Position numbers and translations under genes: made by a program | Notes under the pieces: model-generated | Database searches by the model: none | Seen by the model: only the letters and a program-made list of their open reading frames with translations | Told to the model about the DNA's origin: nothing | Shown: piece by piece, positions 41,467 to 49,557 of the stretch | How the letters are laid out: each line of letters opens with the position of its first letter | Position numbering within the stretch: the first letter of the stretch is position 1 | From: JBLNDJ01 sp050261515 | GTDB lineage: Bacteria; Acidobacteriota; Terriglobia; Bryobacterales; Bryobacteraceae | Assembly (NCBI GenBank): GCA_050261515.1 | Contig: JBLNDJ010000052.1 | Coordinates: 1-64,000 of the forward strand | Direction of reading: 5' to 3' | Length of the DNA: 64,000 nt

Positions 41467-41494
41467 CTGCTGACAGTGTAGGGCAAGGGCGAGG

Positions 41495-41609
41495 CAGAAG
41501 CCAGAAGACAGAAGACAGAAGCCAGAAGCCAGAAGTCAGAAGACAGAAGTCAGAAGCCAGGAGTCCGGTGGGGGTGGTTCCTTCCGACTTCCGGCTTCTG
41601 TCTTCTGCT
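41495..41609. repeat. 7-bp CAGAAGN tandem repeat with inverted copies
   Basis: Nine perfect CAGAAG hexamers, each followed by one variable base (C, A or T), fill 41495-41557 at exactly 7-bp spacing. About 22 bp later four degenerate units in opposite orientation (CTTCCGA CTTCCGG CTTCTGT CTTCTG) fill 41581-41607. The array lies between the divergent zwf and dehydrogenase genes, so it overlaps both upstream regions and can fold back on itself. Confidence 0.88.
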
Positions 41610-41621
41610 AACTTAATTCGC

Positions 41622-42515
41622 ATGGCGAAACTTGGTTTTCTCGGTTTGGGCATCATGGGGGCCCCCATGGCCCGGAACCTTATGCGGGCAGGGCACGAAG
41701 TGGCGGTTTGGTCGCATACGGCGGCGAAAGCGGAGGCGCTGGCTCGCGAGCATGGGGGCAGGTTTTGCGCGACGCCTGCCGAGGTGGGGAAATTTGCCGA
41801 GTGCGTATTCCTGTGCGTCGGCAACACAGATATGTCCGAGAAGGCGATCCTGGGGCCGGACGGTGTGGCTTCGGGCGCCAAGGCGGGCACTGTCATCGCC
41901 GACACCAGTACGGTTTCGCCGGCGCGGAGCCGGGCAATCGGCAAGGAGCTGGCCGCCCGCGGGATGCACTTCCTCGACGCTCCCTGCACCGGTTCGAAGC
42001 CCGGGGCTGAGGGCGGCACGCTCACGTTTATGGTCGGCGGCGACAAGGCGGTGTTCGAGCGCGTGCGCCCGTGGTTCGAGCCGATGGGCAAGCAGCTTTA
42101 TTATTGCGGAGGGCCGGGGCTCGGGCTGCACGCCAAGCTGACCCAGAACCTGATCCTTTCAAACCTGTTGCAGGCTTTCAACGAAGGGTTCGTGCTGGCG
42201 ACAAAGGCGGGCGTGGATCCTGTGCAGATGCTCGATATTTTGAACAACAGCGCGGCGCGTTCGGGGCTGATCGCCTTCAAGGCTCCTTATGTGTTCGACC
42301 GGAATTTCGAGACCAACTTTTCAGTCAAGTGGATGCACAAGGATATTGGACTCATGCTGGAGACAGGGGAAGATATGAAAGTTCCTCTTCCTTTGACCGG
42401 CCTGACCCAGCAGATGTTCCAGATGGCGCTCGCCCGCGGGCTGGGCGAAGAGGACATCTGCTCTACAATCAAAGTGTTGGAAGGAATTACGGGGGTTGAG
42501 GTCAAGCGCCGCTAA
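41622..42515 (+). CDS. NAD-binding beta-hydroxyacid dehydrogenase (HIBADH family)
   Basis: The protein has 297 residues starting MAKLGFLGLGIMGAPMARNL, the Rossmann signature of the family. The substrate-binding DAPCTGSKPGAEGGTLTFMV and the catalytic Lys in LHAKLTQNLILSNLL follow. The length matches 3-hydroxyisobutyrate dehydrogenase, tartronate semialdehyde reductase and succinic-semialdehyde reductases (GLYR type). The substrate is undefined. It uses NAD(P)H in the cytosol. Confidence 0.9.
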   Translation: MAKLGFLGLGIMGAPMARNLMRAGHEVAVWSHTAAKAEALAREHGGRFCATPAEVGKFAECVFLCVGNTDMSEKAILGPDGVASGAKAGTVIADTSTVSPARSRAIGKELAARGMHFLDAPCTGSKPGAEGGTLTFMVGGDKAVFERVRPWFEPMGKQLYYCGGPGLGLHAKLTQNLILSNLLQAFNEGFVLATKAGVDPVQMLDILNNSAARSGLIAFKAPYVFDRNFETNFSVKWMHKDIGLMLETGEDMKVPLPLTGLTQQMFQMALARGLGEEDICSTIKVLEGITGVEVKRR

Positions 42516-42532
42516 TTTTCTACAGATTTTTG

Positions 42533-42561
42533 TTGCAATCGGTCAGGGGATATTCTATTAT
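42533..42561 (+). promoter_or_regulatory. Strong sigma-70-like promoter upstream of the dxr region
   Basis: TTGCAA (42533-42538) and TATTAT (42556-42561) are separated by 17 bp. Transcription would start near 42568, just before the GC-rich stem of the putative RNA and 166 bases upstream of dxr. Confidence 0.6.
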
Positions 42562-42570
42562 TGGAATCAA

Positions 42571-42642
42571 GCCGGGGAGGCAACTCCCACCAAAGCGAGA
42601 CTAACCTCTAAATAAAAGACCCCTGAAGCAATCCTCCCCGGC
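42571..42642 (+). ncRNA. Putative structured RNA or leader element upstream of dxr
   Basis: The ends form a perfect 10-bp stem (GCCGGGGAGG at 42571-42580 with CCTCCCCGGC at 42633-42642) closing a 52-base A-rich interior. An alternative hairpin uses the same 5' arm: GGGAG (42575-42579), GCAA tetraloop, CTCCC (42584-42588). Mutually exclusive pairings of one arm are typical of switches. A good promoter precedes it. I could not match it to a named RNA family. It may be a small RNA or a 5' leader controlling the dxr-rseP-pbp operon. Confidence 0.45.
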
Positions 42643-42703
42643 ACCCCAAAGAAAAAGAAGTTCTCTCCCAAAAGGGAACAGTCCCCAAGCATGCTATGAT
42701 TCC

Positions 42704-42709
42704 TATACT
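42704..42709 (+). promoter_or_regulatory. -10-like element before dxr
   Basis: TATACT lies 6 bases before a GTG (42716) that is in frame with dxr, and 24 bases before the ATG at 42734. This gives a second possible start site for the operon; no strong -35 accompanies it. Confidence 0.3.
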
Positions 42710-42733
42710 GTAGCGGTGCTGCCTGGGCAGCCA

Positions 42734-43939
42734 ATGAAAAATCTCACAGTATTAGGTTCAACCGGTTCAATAGGGTGCAACACACTGGACGTTCTCCGGC
42801 GGCGCGACGACTACAAGGTCTTCGCCCTGGTAGCCGGGCAGAACGCCGAAACCCTCGCCTCCCAAATTCTGGAATTCCGTCCGCGGCTCGTGGTTGTTGC
42901 AACGGAGCCGGTGCGCGCGAATCTAAGAAATAGGCTGCGCGAAGCGGGTCTGCCCGCTTCCGAGTGGCCGCAGTTGGAGTTTGGTCCGGAAGCCCGAATC
43001 CAGTCCGTCCGCGACGCGGAGGTAGATTTCGTGATGTCGGCCATCGTCGGAGTGGCCGGGCTCGAGGCGACTTACGAGGCCGCACGGCTCGGCAAGAAGG
43101 TGGGGCTGGCGAACAAGGAAGTTTTGGTGGCGAGCGGAGCCCTGGTGACGGAGGCGGCGCGGGCGAGCGGGACCGAGCTGATCCCAGTCGATAGTGAGCA
43201 CAATGGGGTACATCAGTGCCTGCGCGCTGGCAAGCGGGCCGAGGTGGCGCGCGTGATCCTGACCGCGTCGGGCGGGCCGTTCCGCGAGACTCCGGTGGAG
43301 AAACTGCGCGACGTCACGCCCGAGCAGGCGCTGAACCATCCGACCTGGAAAATGGGCCGGCGGATCACGATCGATTCCGCGACCATGATGAACAAAGGCT
43401 TCGAGGTAATCGAGGCATGCTGGCTGTTCGGCCTGAAGCCGGAGGAAGTCGGCGTGGTCGTGCATCCGCAATCGTCGGTGCATGCGCTGGTCGAGTATAC
43501 TGACGGCAGCGTGATCGCGCAGATCTCGGCGACCGACATGCGCATGCCGATCCAGTACGCCCTGACGTATCCCGACAGAGAATCGGCGCCGGTGCCCCGG
43601 CTGGACTGGACGGCGGCGCGTCATTGGGATTTTTCGGCGCCCGAGTTCGCGAAGTTTCCGCTCCTCGGCCTGGCCTACCAGGCGCAGCGGACGGGCGGAT
43701 CGGCCCCATGCACGCTGAATGCGGCCGATGAGATAGCGGTGAGCGCGTTTCTCGAAGGCCGGGTGTCGTACCCGGGCATGGCCGAAGTTGTGGAGGAGAC
43801 GCTGGCAAAGGTGCCGGTCCGGCAGCCGAAGTCGATCGGAGAGGTTCTCGCGATCGACGAAGAGTCGCGCACGGCGGCGCGCGCCTCGGTGGCGCGGCGA
43901 GCCGGTGCGGAGACGAACCGTCCGCTGGCAAGAGTGTAG
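42734..43939 (+). CDS. dxr: 1-deoxy-D-xylulose 5-phosphate reductoisomerase
   Basis: The protein has 401 residues starting MKNLTVLGSTGSIGCNTLDV, the NADPH-binding signature of Dxr. Further family blocks are GLANKEVLVASGALV, the metal/substrate site IPVDSEHNGVHQCL, LTASGGPFRE, HPTWKMGRRITIDSATMMNK and HPQSSVHALVEY. It converts DXP to MEP in the cytosol, the committed step of the non-mevalonate isoprenoid pathway. An in-frame GTG at 42716 is an alternative start. It is first in an operon with rseP (2-bp gap) and a penicillin-binding protein, a common association with envelope biogenesis. Confidence 0.96.
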   Translation: MKNLTVLGSTGSIGCNTLDVLRRRDDYKVFALVAGQNAETLASQILEFRPRLVVVATEPVRANLRNRLREAGLPASEWPQLEFGPEARIQSVRDAEVDFVMSAIVGVAGLEATYEAARLGKKVGLANKEVLVASGALVTEAARASGTELIPVDSEHNGVHQCLRAGKRAEVARVILTASGGPFRETPVEKLRDVTPEQALNHPTWKMGRRITIDSATMMNKGFEVIEACWLFGLKPEEVGVVVHPQSSVHALVEYTDGSVIAQISATDMRMPIQYALTYPDRESAPVPRLDWTAARHWDFSAPEFAKFPLLGLAYQAQRTGGSAPCTLNAADEIAVSAFLEGRVSYPGMAEVVEETLAKVPVRQPKSIGEVLAIDEESRTAARASVARRAGAETNRPLARV

Positions 43940-43941
43940 CT

Positions 43942-45261
43942 ATGATCCTATTGCAAAACGTCGTGTGGCTCGTAGTCCTGATCGGCGTGATGATTCTGGT
44001 GCACGAGCTCGGCCACTACTGGGCCGCACGCCTGTTCGACGTCCGGATCGACGTCTTCAGCTTCGGCTTCGGCCCGCGGCTGTTCGGGTTCCGGCGCGGG
44101 GAGACGGACTTCCGTTTCTCGGCGATCCTGTTCGGCGGCTACGTCAAAATGGCCGGCGAGCAGCCGGGCGATGAGAACATCGACGACCCGCGCGCGTTTC
44201 TGGCCAAGCCGCGATGGCAGCGGCTGATCATAGCGTTTGCCGGGCCGGCGATGAACATCGTGCTGGCGGTGGCACTGGTGACCGGGATGTTCATGGTGCG
44301 GTATCCGAAGCCGCCCGCGTCTCTGCAGGAAGGCGTGATCGGCTACGTGACTCCGGGATCGCCTGCCGCAAAGGCCGGCATTCGCGAGGGCGACCGCATC
44401 GTCACGGTGGAGAACGTCCAGAACCCGACCTGGGAAGACATCGCGCTCAAGGAAATCGCCAGCGCGAACCGGCCGCTCCACGTGCGCATCGAACGCGGGG
44501 GACAGCAGTTCAACAAGACGGTGGTTCCGGCGGCGGACGACCGCACCGGCCTCGCCGTAGCTGGCTGGCAGCAACAGGGCGAGGTCGAGATCGGCGCGCT
44601 GTCGCCGGGCAATCTTCCGGCGGAAAAGGCCGGGCTGCGCAAGGGCGACATACTGCTGCGCGTCAACGGGCAGCCGATCCGGTCGCAGGCGCGGCTGCAT
44701 GAGGTCATAAACGGCGCCGACGGCAAGCCGATCGAGCTGGAGTACATGCGTGACGGGCGCACGCATCAGGTCACGATCCAGCCGGTGTTCGATAAGGCCG
44801 GAGGCACGGGCCGGTGGATGATCGGCGTATATCCGGTGCCGCGGATGATCATCACGCAGCTCTCGCTGCCCGAGGCGCTGAAGGAATCCGTATCGCAGAA
44901 CATGAAGAGCGCGACGCTGATCTATTCGTTCCTGCAAGGGATCGTGGAGCGGAGGATGTCGGCCAAGTCGATCCAGGGGCCGATCGGGATCGCGCAGCTT
45001 TCGGGCGAGGCGGCGCGCGAGGGCGCGCTCGCGTTCATCAGCCTGATGGCGATGGTGAGCCTGAACCTGGCGATCTTCAACCTGCTGCCGATTCCGATTC
45101 TCGACGGCGGCGTGATCCTGCTGCTGCTGGTCGAGATGATCATGCGGCGCGACCTCAGCCTGCGCGTGAAAGAGGCGGTCTTCAAGCTTGGCTTCGTCTT
45201 TCTGATGGCGATCATGGCGTTTGTGCTCTATAACGACATCTCGAAGATGCTGCCGGGGTAG
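43942..45261 (+). CDS. rseP: RseP site-2 intramembrane zinc metalloprotease
   Basis: The protein has 439 residues. The zinc site HELGHYWAAR lies in the first membrane helix (about residue 20), and the third zinc ligand region is NLLPIPILDGG near 375. Between them are two PDZ domains (about 125-200 and 205-285). The last helices end YNDISKMLPG. Site-2 proteases cleave membrane anti-sigma factors after a first cut, and a membrane anti-sigma factor is encoded at 22745-23389. The stop TAG at 45259-45261 is followed in the same frame by sequence coding for the membrane helix of the next protein. Confidence 0.94.
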   Translation: MILLQNVVWLVVLIGVMILVHELGHYWAARLFDVRIDVFSFGFGPRLFGFRRGETDFRFSAILFGGYVKMAGEQPGDENIDDPRAFLAKPRWQRLIIAFAGPAMNIVLAVALVTGMFMVRYPKPPASLQEGVIGYVTPGSPAAKAGIREGDRIVTVENVQNPTWEDIALKEIASANRPLHVRIERGGQQFNKTVVPAADDRTGLAVAGWQQQGEVEIGALSPGNLPAEKAGLRKGDILLRVNGQPIRSQARLHEVINGADGKPIELEYMRDGRTHQVTIQPVFDKAGGTGRWMIGVYPVPRMIITQLSLPEALKESVSQNMKSATLIYSFLQGIVERRMSAKSIQGPIGIAQLSGEAAREGALAFISLMAMVSLNLAIFNLLPIPILDGGVILLLLVEMIMRRDLSLRVKEAVFKLGFVFLMAIMAFVLYNDISKMLPG

Positions 45262-45330
45262 GGTGCCGTTCGTAAGTATCTCGTCCTCTCGTTTGCCGGT
45301 TTCGTCGTCCTGCTGAGCGTCCTGGCGTTC

Positions 45331-47259
45331 GTGTGGGCGGCGCGGTACTGGTTCGCCGTTCACAAGCTGACGCTCGGCGTGGGCGACACTGTGTTCTACG
45401 ACGCCCGCGGGCGCCCGTGGTTCCGCATGGACGAGCAGCGGCGCGACGTGCCGCTGGCGCAAATCTCTCCTTTTCTGCGCAAGGCGGTGGTCGCCGTGGA
45501 GGACCACCGCTTCTACAAGCACGGCGGCATCGACCTGATCGGCGTCGCGCGCGCCGTGTTTCGCGATGTGCGTTCCGGCGGCGTGGTCGAGGGTGGCAGC
45601 ACGATCACGCAGCAGCTTGCGCGCACGGTGTTCCTGTCGAACGAGCGCACCTGGGGGCGCAAGCTCAAAGAAGCCGTGCTGGCGCGCATGATCGAGCAGC
45701 AGCTCAGCAAAGACCAGATTCTCGAGCTGTACCTCAACCGCGTGTACCTGAGCGCGGGGGTGTACGGGGTAGAGAACATGTCTCGGCGGCTGTACGGGAA
45801 GCCCGCGCGCAACGTGACGCTGGCCGAGGCGGCGCTCATCGCGGGCTTGATCCGCGCGCCTTCGGCGCTGTCGCCGTGGTCGAATCTCGACGGCGCGGTG
45901 GCGCGCAGCCGCGTGGTTCTGGCTCGCATGCGCGAGGTGGGGCTTGCGACGCCCGAAGCCGAGCGTTCGGCGCTGGCCGCGGTTCCGCGGATTCAACCTT
46001 ACGCCGTGGCGTCGGCGGCGCGCGCGGGGTATGCGAAGGAGTATCTGCGACAGCAGTTCCGCGACCGGTTCGGCGGCGATCATCCACCGGACTGGCAGGT
46101 CCACACGACGTTCCTTCCCGAGTTGCAGGACATGGCCGAGCGCGCGGTGGCGCGCGGGCTGGCCCGGTATCCGGCGGGATTGCAGGCGGCGCTGGTTGCG
46201 CTCGATCCGCAGAGCGGAGACGTGCTGGCGCTGGTGGGCGGGCGCGATTTCCGCAGCTCGGCGTACAACCGCGCGGTGCGGGCGCGGCGGCAGCCGGGGT
46301 CGGCGTTCAAGCCATTCGTCTACGCGGCGGCCCTCGAACGCGGATACTCGCCCGTTTCCGTGCTCACGGGGCTCAACGGGTTCGTCGCCGGAGGGCCCGA
46401 GGAATGGTCGCCACAGAACGCGCACGGCGAAGCGCCGGACGAGATGACGCTGCGCGAGGCGCTGCTCGAATCGAACAACCGCGCTTCGGCCGCCCTGCTG
46501 CAGAAGATCTCGACGAAGCCCGTGCTGCGCGTGGCGTACGATGCCGGTTTGCGCGGGCTGCCGGATGTTCCCTCGCTCGCGCTCGGCACGGGCGAAGCGA
46601 CGCCCCTCGCGATGGCGCTCGGCTACGCGGTGTTCGACAACGGCGGGTGGGCGGTGCGGCCGCGTGCGATCGCGCGGGTGCTCGACGCGGATGGCTCGAC
46701 GGCGCTCGACAACGCCGTGGAGCGGAACCGCGTGCTTCCCGCCGGCGTCGCGTTTCAGATGGTGTCGATGCTCGAGGACGCGCTCGGGCGCGGCACTGGC
46801 GCGGGGGCGCGGTCGCTCGGGATCAACTTTCCCGCCGCGGGGAAGACCGGGACGACGGATCAGTTTCGCGACGCGTGGTTCGTCGGATTCACTCCGCGGA
46901 TGGTCGCGGCGGTGTGGGTGGGATTCGACCAGCCCGCGACGATCGGGAAAAACGCCTACGGAGCGCGCGTGGCGATGCCGATCTGGGCGGCGTTCATGAC
47001 GCAGGCGGCGCGCGTGGTGAGGCCGGGGGAGTTTAGGGTCCCCGACGGGCTCCGGCAGGAGCCGCTGTGCCGCGTATCGTATCTGAAGCCAATGCGGGAT
47101 TGCCCCGTTTACACGGAGTATTTCAAGGAGGGCGACAGCGTGCCGGCTCGGCTGTGCCCGGTGCACCAGGGGCCGCTCAAGCAGCGGGCGGAGCGTGCGG
47201 TCGAAGGGGTGTTCTCCGCGATCGGCCGGAAGCTGAAGGGCATCTTCGGTGGCAAGTGA
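45331..47259 (+). CDS. Class A penicillin-binding protein (PBP1a-like)
   Basis: From the GTG at 45331 the protein has 642 residues. The transglycosylase domain carries AVEDHRFYKHGGIDLIG and GGSTITQQLAR. The transpeptidase domain has the SxxK serine in QPGSAFKPFVY, SNN in LLESNNRAS, and KTG in AGKTGTTDQF. The membrane helix one would expect first (VRKYLVLSFAGFVVLL) is encoded at 45265-45330 in the same frame, directly after the RseP stop, without an ATG, GTG or TTG. The true start may be a rare codon, or the annotated stop/frame differs in vivo. It polymerises and cross-links peptidoglycan. Confidence 0.9.
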   Translation: MWAARYWFAVHKLTLGVGDTVFYDARGRPWFRMDEQRRDVPLAQISPFLRKAVVAVEDHRFYKHGGIDLIGVARAVFRDVRSGGVVEGGSTITQQLARTVFLSNERTWGRKLKEAVLARMIEQQLSKDQILELYLNRVYLSAGVYGVENMSRRLYGKPARNVTLAEAALIAGLIRAPSALSPWSNLDGAVARSRVVLARMREVGLATPEAERSALAAVPRIQPYAVASAARAGYAKEYLRQQFRDRFGGDHPPDWQVHTTFLPELQDMAERAVARGLARYPAGLQAALVALDPQSGDVLALVGGRDFRSSAYNRAVRARRQPGSAFKPFVYAAALERGYSPVSVLTGLNGFVAGGPEEWSPQNAHGEAPDEMTLREALLESNNRASAALLQKISTKPVLRVAYDAGLRGLPDVPSLALGTGEATPLAMALGYAVFDNGGWAVRPRAIARVLDADGSTALDNAVERNRVLPAGVAFQMVSMLEDALGRGTGAGARSLGINFPAAGKTGTTDQFRDAWFVGFTPRMVAAVWVGFDQPATIGKNAYGARVAMPIWAAFMTQAARVVRPGEFRVPDGLRQEPLCRVSYLKPMRDCPVYTEYFKEGDSVPARLCPVHQGPLKQRAERAVEGVFSAIGRKLKGIFGGK

Positions 47260-47262
47260 GAC

Positions 47263-48420
47263 TCAGTCCAGGCGCTTGTGGAAGCGGAGGGCGCTGGCGG
47301 TCAGGACCACGCTGCCGTAGATGAGCAGCGCGAGCATCTGGGGCCAGAGGGCGGCGACGCCGGTGCCTTTCAGAAAAATGCCGCGCACGATCGAGATGAA
47401 GTAGCGCACCGGGTCGAGGTAGCTCAGGATCTGCACCGCGAGGGGCATGTTGCGGATCGGGAAAGCGAAGCCGCTTAGCATGAACGCCGGCGTGAAGAAG
47501 AAGAACGTTCCCAGCACAGCCTGCTGCTGGGTTCTCGAGACGGTGGAGAGGAACAGGCCCATGCCGAGCGTGGTCATCAGGTAGAGGATGGTGCAGAAGA
47601 CGAGCAGCAGCAGATTTCCGCGAATCGGGATGTGGAACACGACGAGCGCGGCCGCGGTGATGAGCGCGACCTGGAACAGGCCCGCGGCGGCGAACGGCAG
47701 CGTCTTTCCGAGCATCAGCTCGATGGGCCGGATGGGGGTTACCATCAACTGCTCAAGGGTTCCTATTTCCTTTTCGCGGACGATGGCCATGGCGGTGAGC
47801 ATGACCGTCACCAGCGTCACGATGTTGACCACGACGCCGGGCACGAAATAATCGCGGCTGAGCAGGTCGGGGTTGAACCAGATGCGCGTGCGCGCGTCGA
47901 TCGCGGGCATGCCGAGTCCGACCGGACCGCCGGCTTTCATGGTGCTCGCGACAAGCTTGTCGCGCTGCTGCGCGGCGAGGGCGCGGTTGGAGAAGCGGGA
48001 GACGATCTGGCCGGCGTAGCTCGAAGCGATCGAGGCGGTGTTGGAGTTCGTGCCTTCGACGAGCACCTGGACGGGCACGGTGATGCCGCGCGCGATGTCG
48101 CGGCCGAAGTTGGGGAGCACGCTCACGACGGCCTGCACGCGGCCGCGGTCAAGCAGGTCCTGGGCCTCGCTTTGGCTCGCCACCGCGGAGACGAGCGAAA
48201 AGCGGCCGGAGCCGCGGAAATCGGCGAGCAGTACGCGGCTGGCGGGCGTGCGGTCCTGGTCGAGCCAGGCGAGCCGGATGTTGTCCACGTCCAAATTGAC
48301 GGCGTAGCCGAAGACCAGAAGCTGAATGAGCGGCGGGCCGAACAACATCACGCGCATGCGCGGTTCGCGCAGCGTCTGGCGGAATTCTTTACGGATGATT
48401 TCGCGGATGCGGCGCCACAT
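47263..48420 (-). CDS. ABC-2 type exporter permease (second permease, YbhR/YbhS-like)
   Basis: The protein has 385 residues with the ABC-2 permease plan. An N-terminal helix (MRVMLFGPPLIQLLVFGYAV) is followed by a large periplasmic domain (about 45-185) and a cluster of five helices with EKEIGTLEQLMVTPIRPIEL, the cytosolic coupling segment. It ends with SYLDPVRYFISIVRGIFLKG. It is paralogous to the upstream permease (48424-49557) with 3 bp between them, and the pair forms the heterodimeric channel of the exporter operon. Confidence 0.9.
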   Translation of the reverse strand: MWRRIREIIRKEFRQTLREPRMRVMLFGPPLIQLLVFGYAVNLDVDNIRLAWLDQDRTPASRVLLADFRGSGRFSLVSAVASQSEAQDLLDRGRVQAVVSVLPNFGRDIARGITVPVQVLVEGTNSNTASIASSYAGQIVSRFSNRALAAQQRDKLVASTMKAGGPVGLGMPAIDARTRIWFNPDLLSRDYFVPGVVVNIVTLVTVMLTAMAIVREKEIGTLEQLMVTPIRPIELMLGKTLPFAAAGLFQVALITAAALVVFHIPIRGNLLLLVFCTILYLMTTLGMGLFLSTVSRTQQQAVLGTFFFFTPAFMLSGFAFPIRNMPLAVQILSYLDPVRYFISIVRGIFLKGTGVAALWPQMLALLIYGSVVLTASALRFHKRLD

Positions 48421-48423
48421 GAG

Positions 48424-49557
48424 CTAAGCCACCTTCTGCCTCAACTTCTTCGTCGCCACCAGGAACACCGCCGCCGCGTAGACGGCGAGGAAGGCAATTT
48501 CCACCCACAGGACTTCGAGACCCACACCTTTCAGGAACACTCCCTTGAGCAGCGAGATGAAATATCGCGCCGGGATGATGTAGGTGATCGCCTGAATGAC
48601 GCCCGGCATGTTCTCGATCGAATAAACGAAGCCGGAGAGCAGGAAGACCGGGAGGAACGAGGTGAGCATGCCCAACTGGTAGGCGAGCACCTGTGTGCGG
48701 GCCACCGTCGAAATCAGGATCCCCTGGCAGAGCGAACCGATCAGGAACAGGCAACTCGAGGCCACCAGCAGCAACGGATCGCCGCGGAGGGGCACGCCGA
48801 AGATCGTGATGCCGAGCGCGATGGATAGCAGCGTTTCGAGTAATCCGATGGCGAAGAACGCGCTCATTTTCCCGATCAAAAGCTCGGCCGGGCGCAGCGG
48901 TGTCGAGAGCAGCTGCTCCATGGTGCCGGTTTCCCATTCGCGCGCGATGGTGAGCGAGGTAATGAGCGACGAGATGATGGCCAAGACGACGGCGATCAGG
49001 CCGGGGACGATGTAATTGCGCGATTTGAGCTCGCTGTTGTAGAGGACGCGGAGGCGCACGTCCGCCGGCGGATCGAGGCGCGCGCCGCCGCGGCGGTCCA
49101 TTTCGCGGGTGCGGATGCGCGCGGAGTAGGCCTGAATGAGGGCATCGGAGTAGCCTTTGGCGATCGAGGCGGTGTTCGAATCCGAGCCGTCGAAGATGAG
49201 CTGCACTTCGGCGGCGCGGCCGGCCAGGAGATCGCGCGCGAAGCCGCGCTGGATGATGAGGCCGAGCAGGCACCGGTCGCGGTCGATGGCGCGTTCGATT
49301 TCGGAGTAGCCGCCGACCGACCCGAGGATCTGGAAGTAGCGCGAGCCGGCAAACTGGGCGATGAGATCGCGGCTTTGAGGCGTGCGGTCGGAGTCGTAGA
49401 CGAGCGTGGGAATGCGGTCCACGTCGAGGGTGAGGCCGTAGCCGAACAGCAGGAGCATGAGGAGCGGGACGGCGAGGGCCATGGCCAGCGAGCGGCGGTC
49501 TCGCAGGATGTGGAGAAATTCCTTGCCGGCGACGGCTTTGATGCGGCGGGGGCTCAT
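48424..49557 (-). CDS. ABC-2 type exporter permease (first permease, YbhS/YbhR-like)
   Basis: The protein has 377 residues. The first helix (ALAVPLLMLLLFGYGLTLDV) precedes a periplasmic domain with VYDSDRTPQSRDLIAQFAGS. The membrane core has WETGTMEQLLSTPLRPAEL and ends YIIPARYFISLLKGVFLKGV. Family and layout match YbhS/YbhR of the YbhGFSR drug exporter. Its start overlaps the ATPase stop by 4 bp. Confidence 0.9.
   Translation of the reverse strand: MSPRRIKAVAGKEFLHILRDRRSLAMALAVPLLMLLLFGYGLTLDVDRIPTLVYDSDRTPQSRDLIAQFAGSRYFQILGSVGGYSEIERAIDRDRCLLGLIIQRGFARDLLAGRAAEVQLIFDGSDSNTASIAKGYSDALIQAYSARIRTREMDRRGGARLDPPADVRLRVLYNSELKSRNYIVPGLIAVVLAIISSLITSLTIAREWETGTMEQLLSTPLRPAELLIGKMSAFFAIGLLETLLSIALGITIFGVPLRGDPLLLVASSCLFLIGSLCQGILISTVARTQVLAYQLGMLTSFLPVFLLSGFVYSIENMPGVIQAITYIIPARYFISLLKGVFLKGVGLEVLWVEIAFLAVYAAAVFLVATKKLRQKVA

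Noticed and set aside
42543..42626. Pairing of TCAGGGG (42543-42549) with CCCCTGA (42620-42626) as an outer helix of the RNA element
   Set aside because: The 5' arm lies between the -35 and -10 boxes of the best promoter, so it would not be in the transcript; it holds only if transcription starts farther upstream.
43948..47166. Very long minus-strand open frame (over 1000 codons) opposite rseP and the PBP gene
   Set aside because: Its composition is His/Arg/Pro-rich with no family motifs, and it mirrors the codon pattern of the convincing plus-strand genes; it is an antisense shadow caused by high GC.
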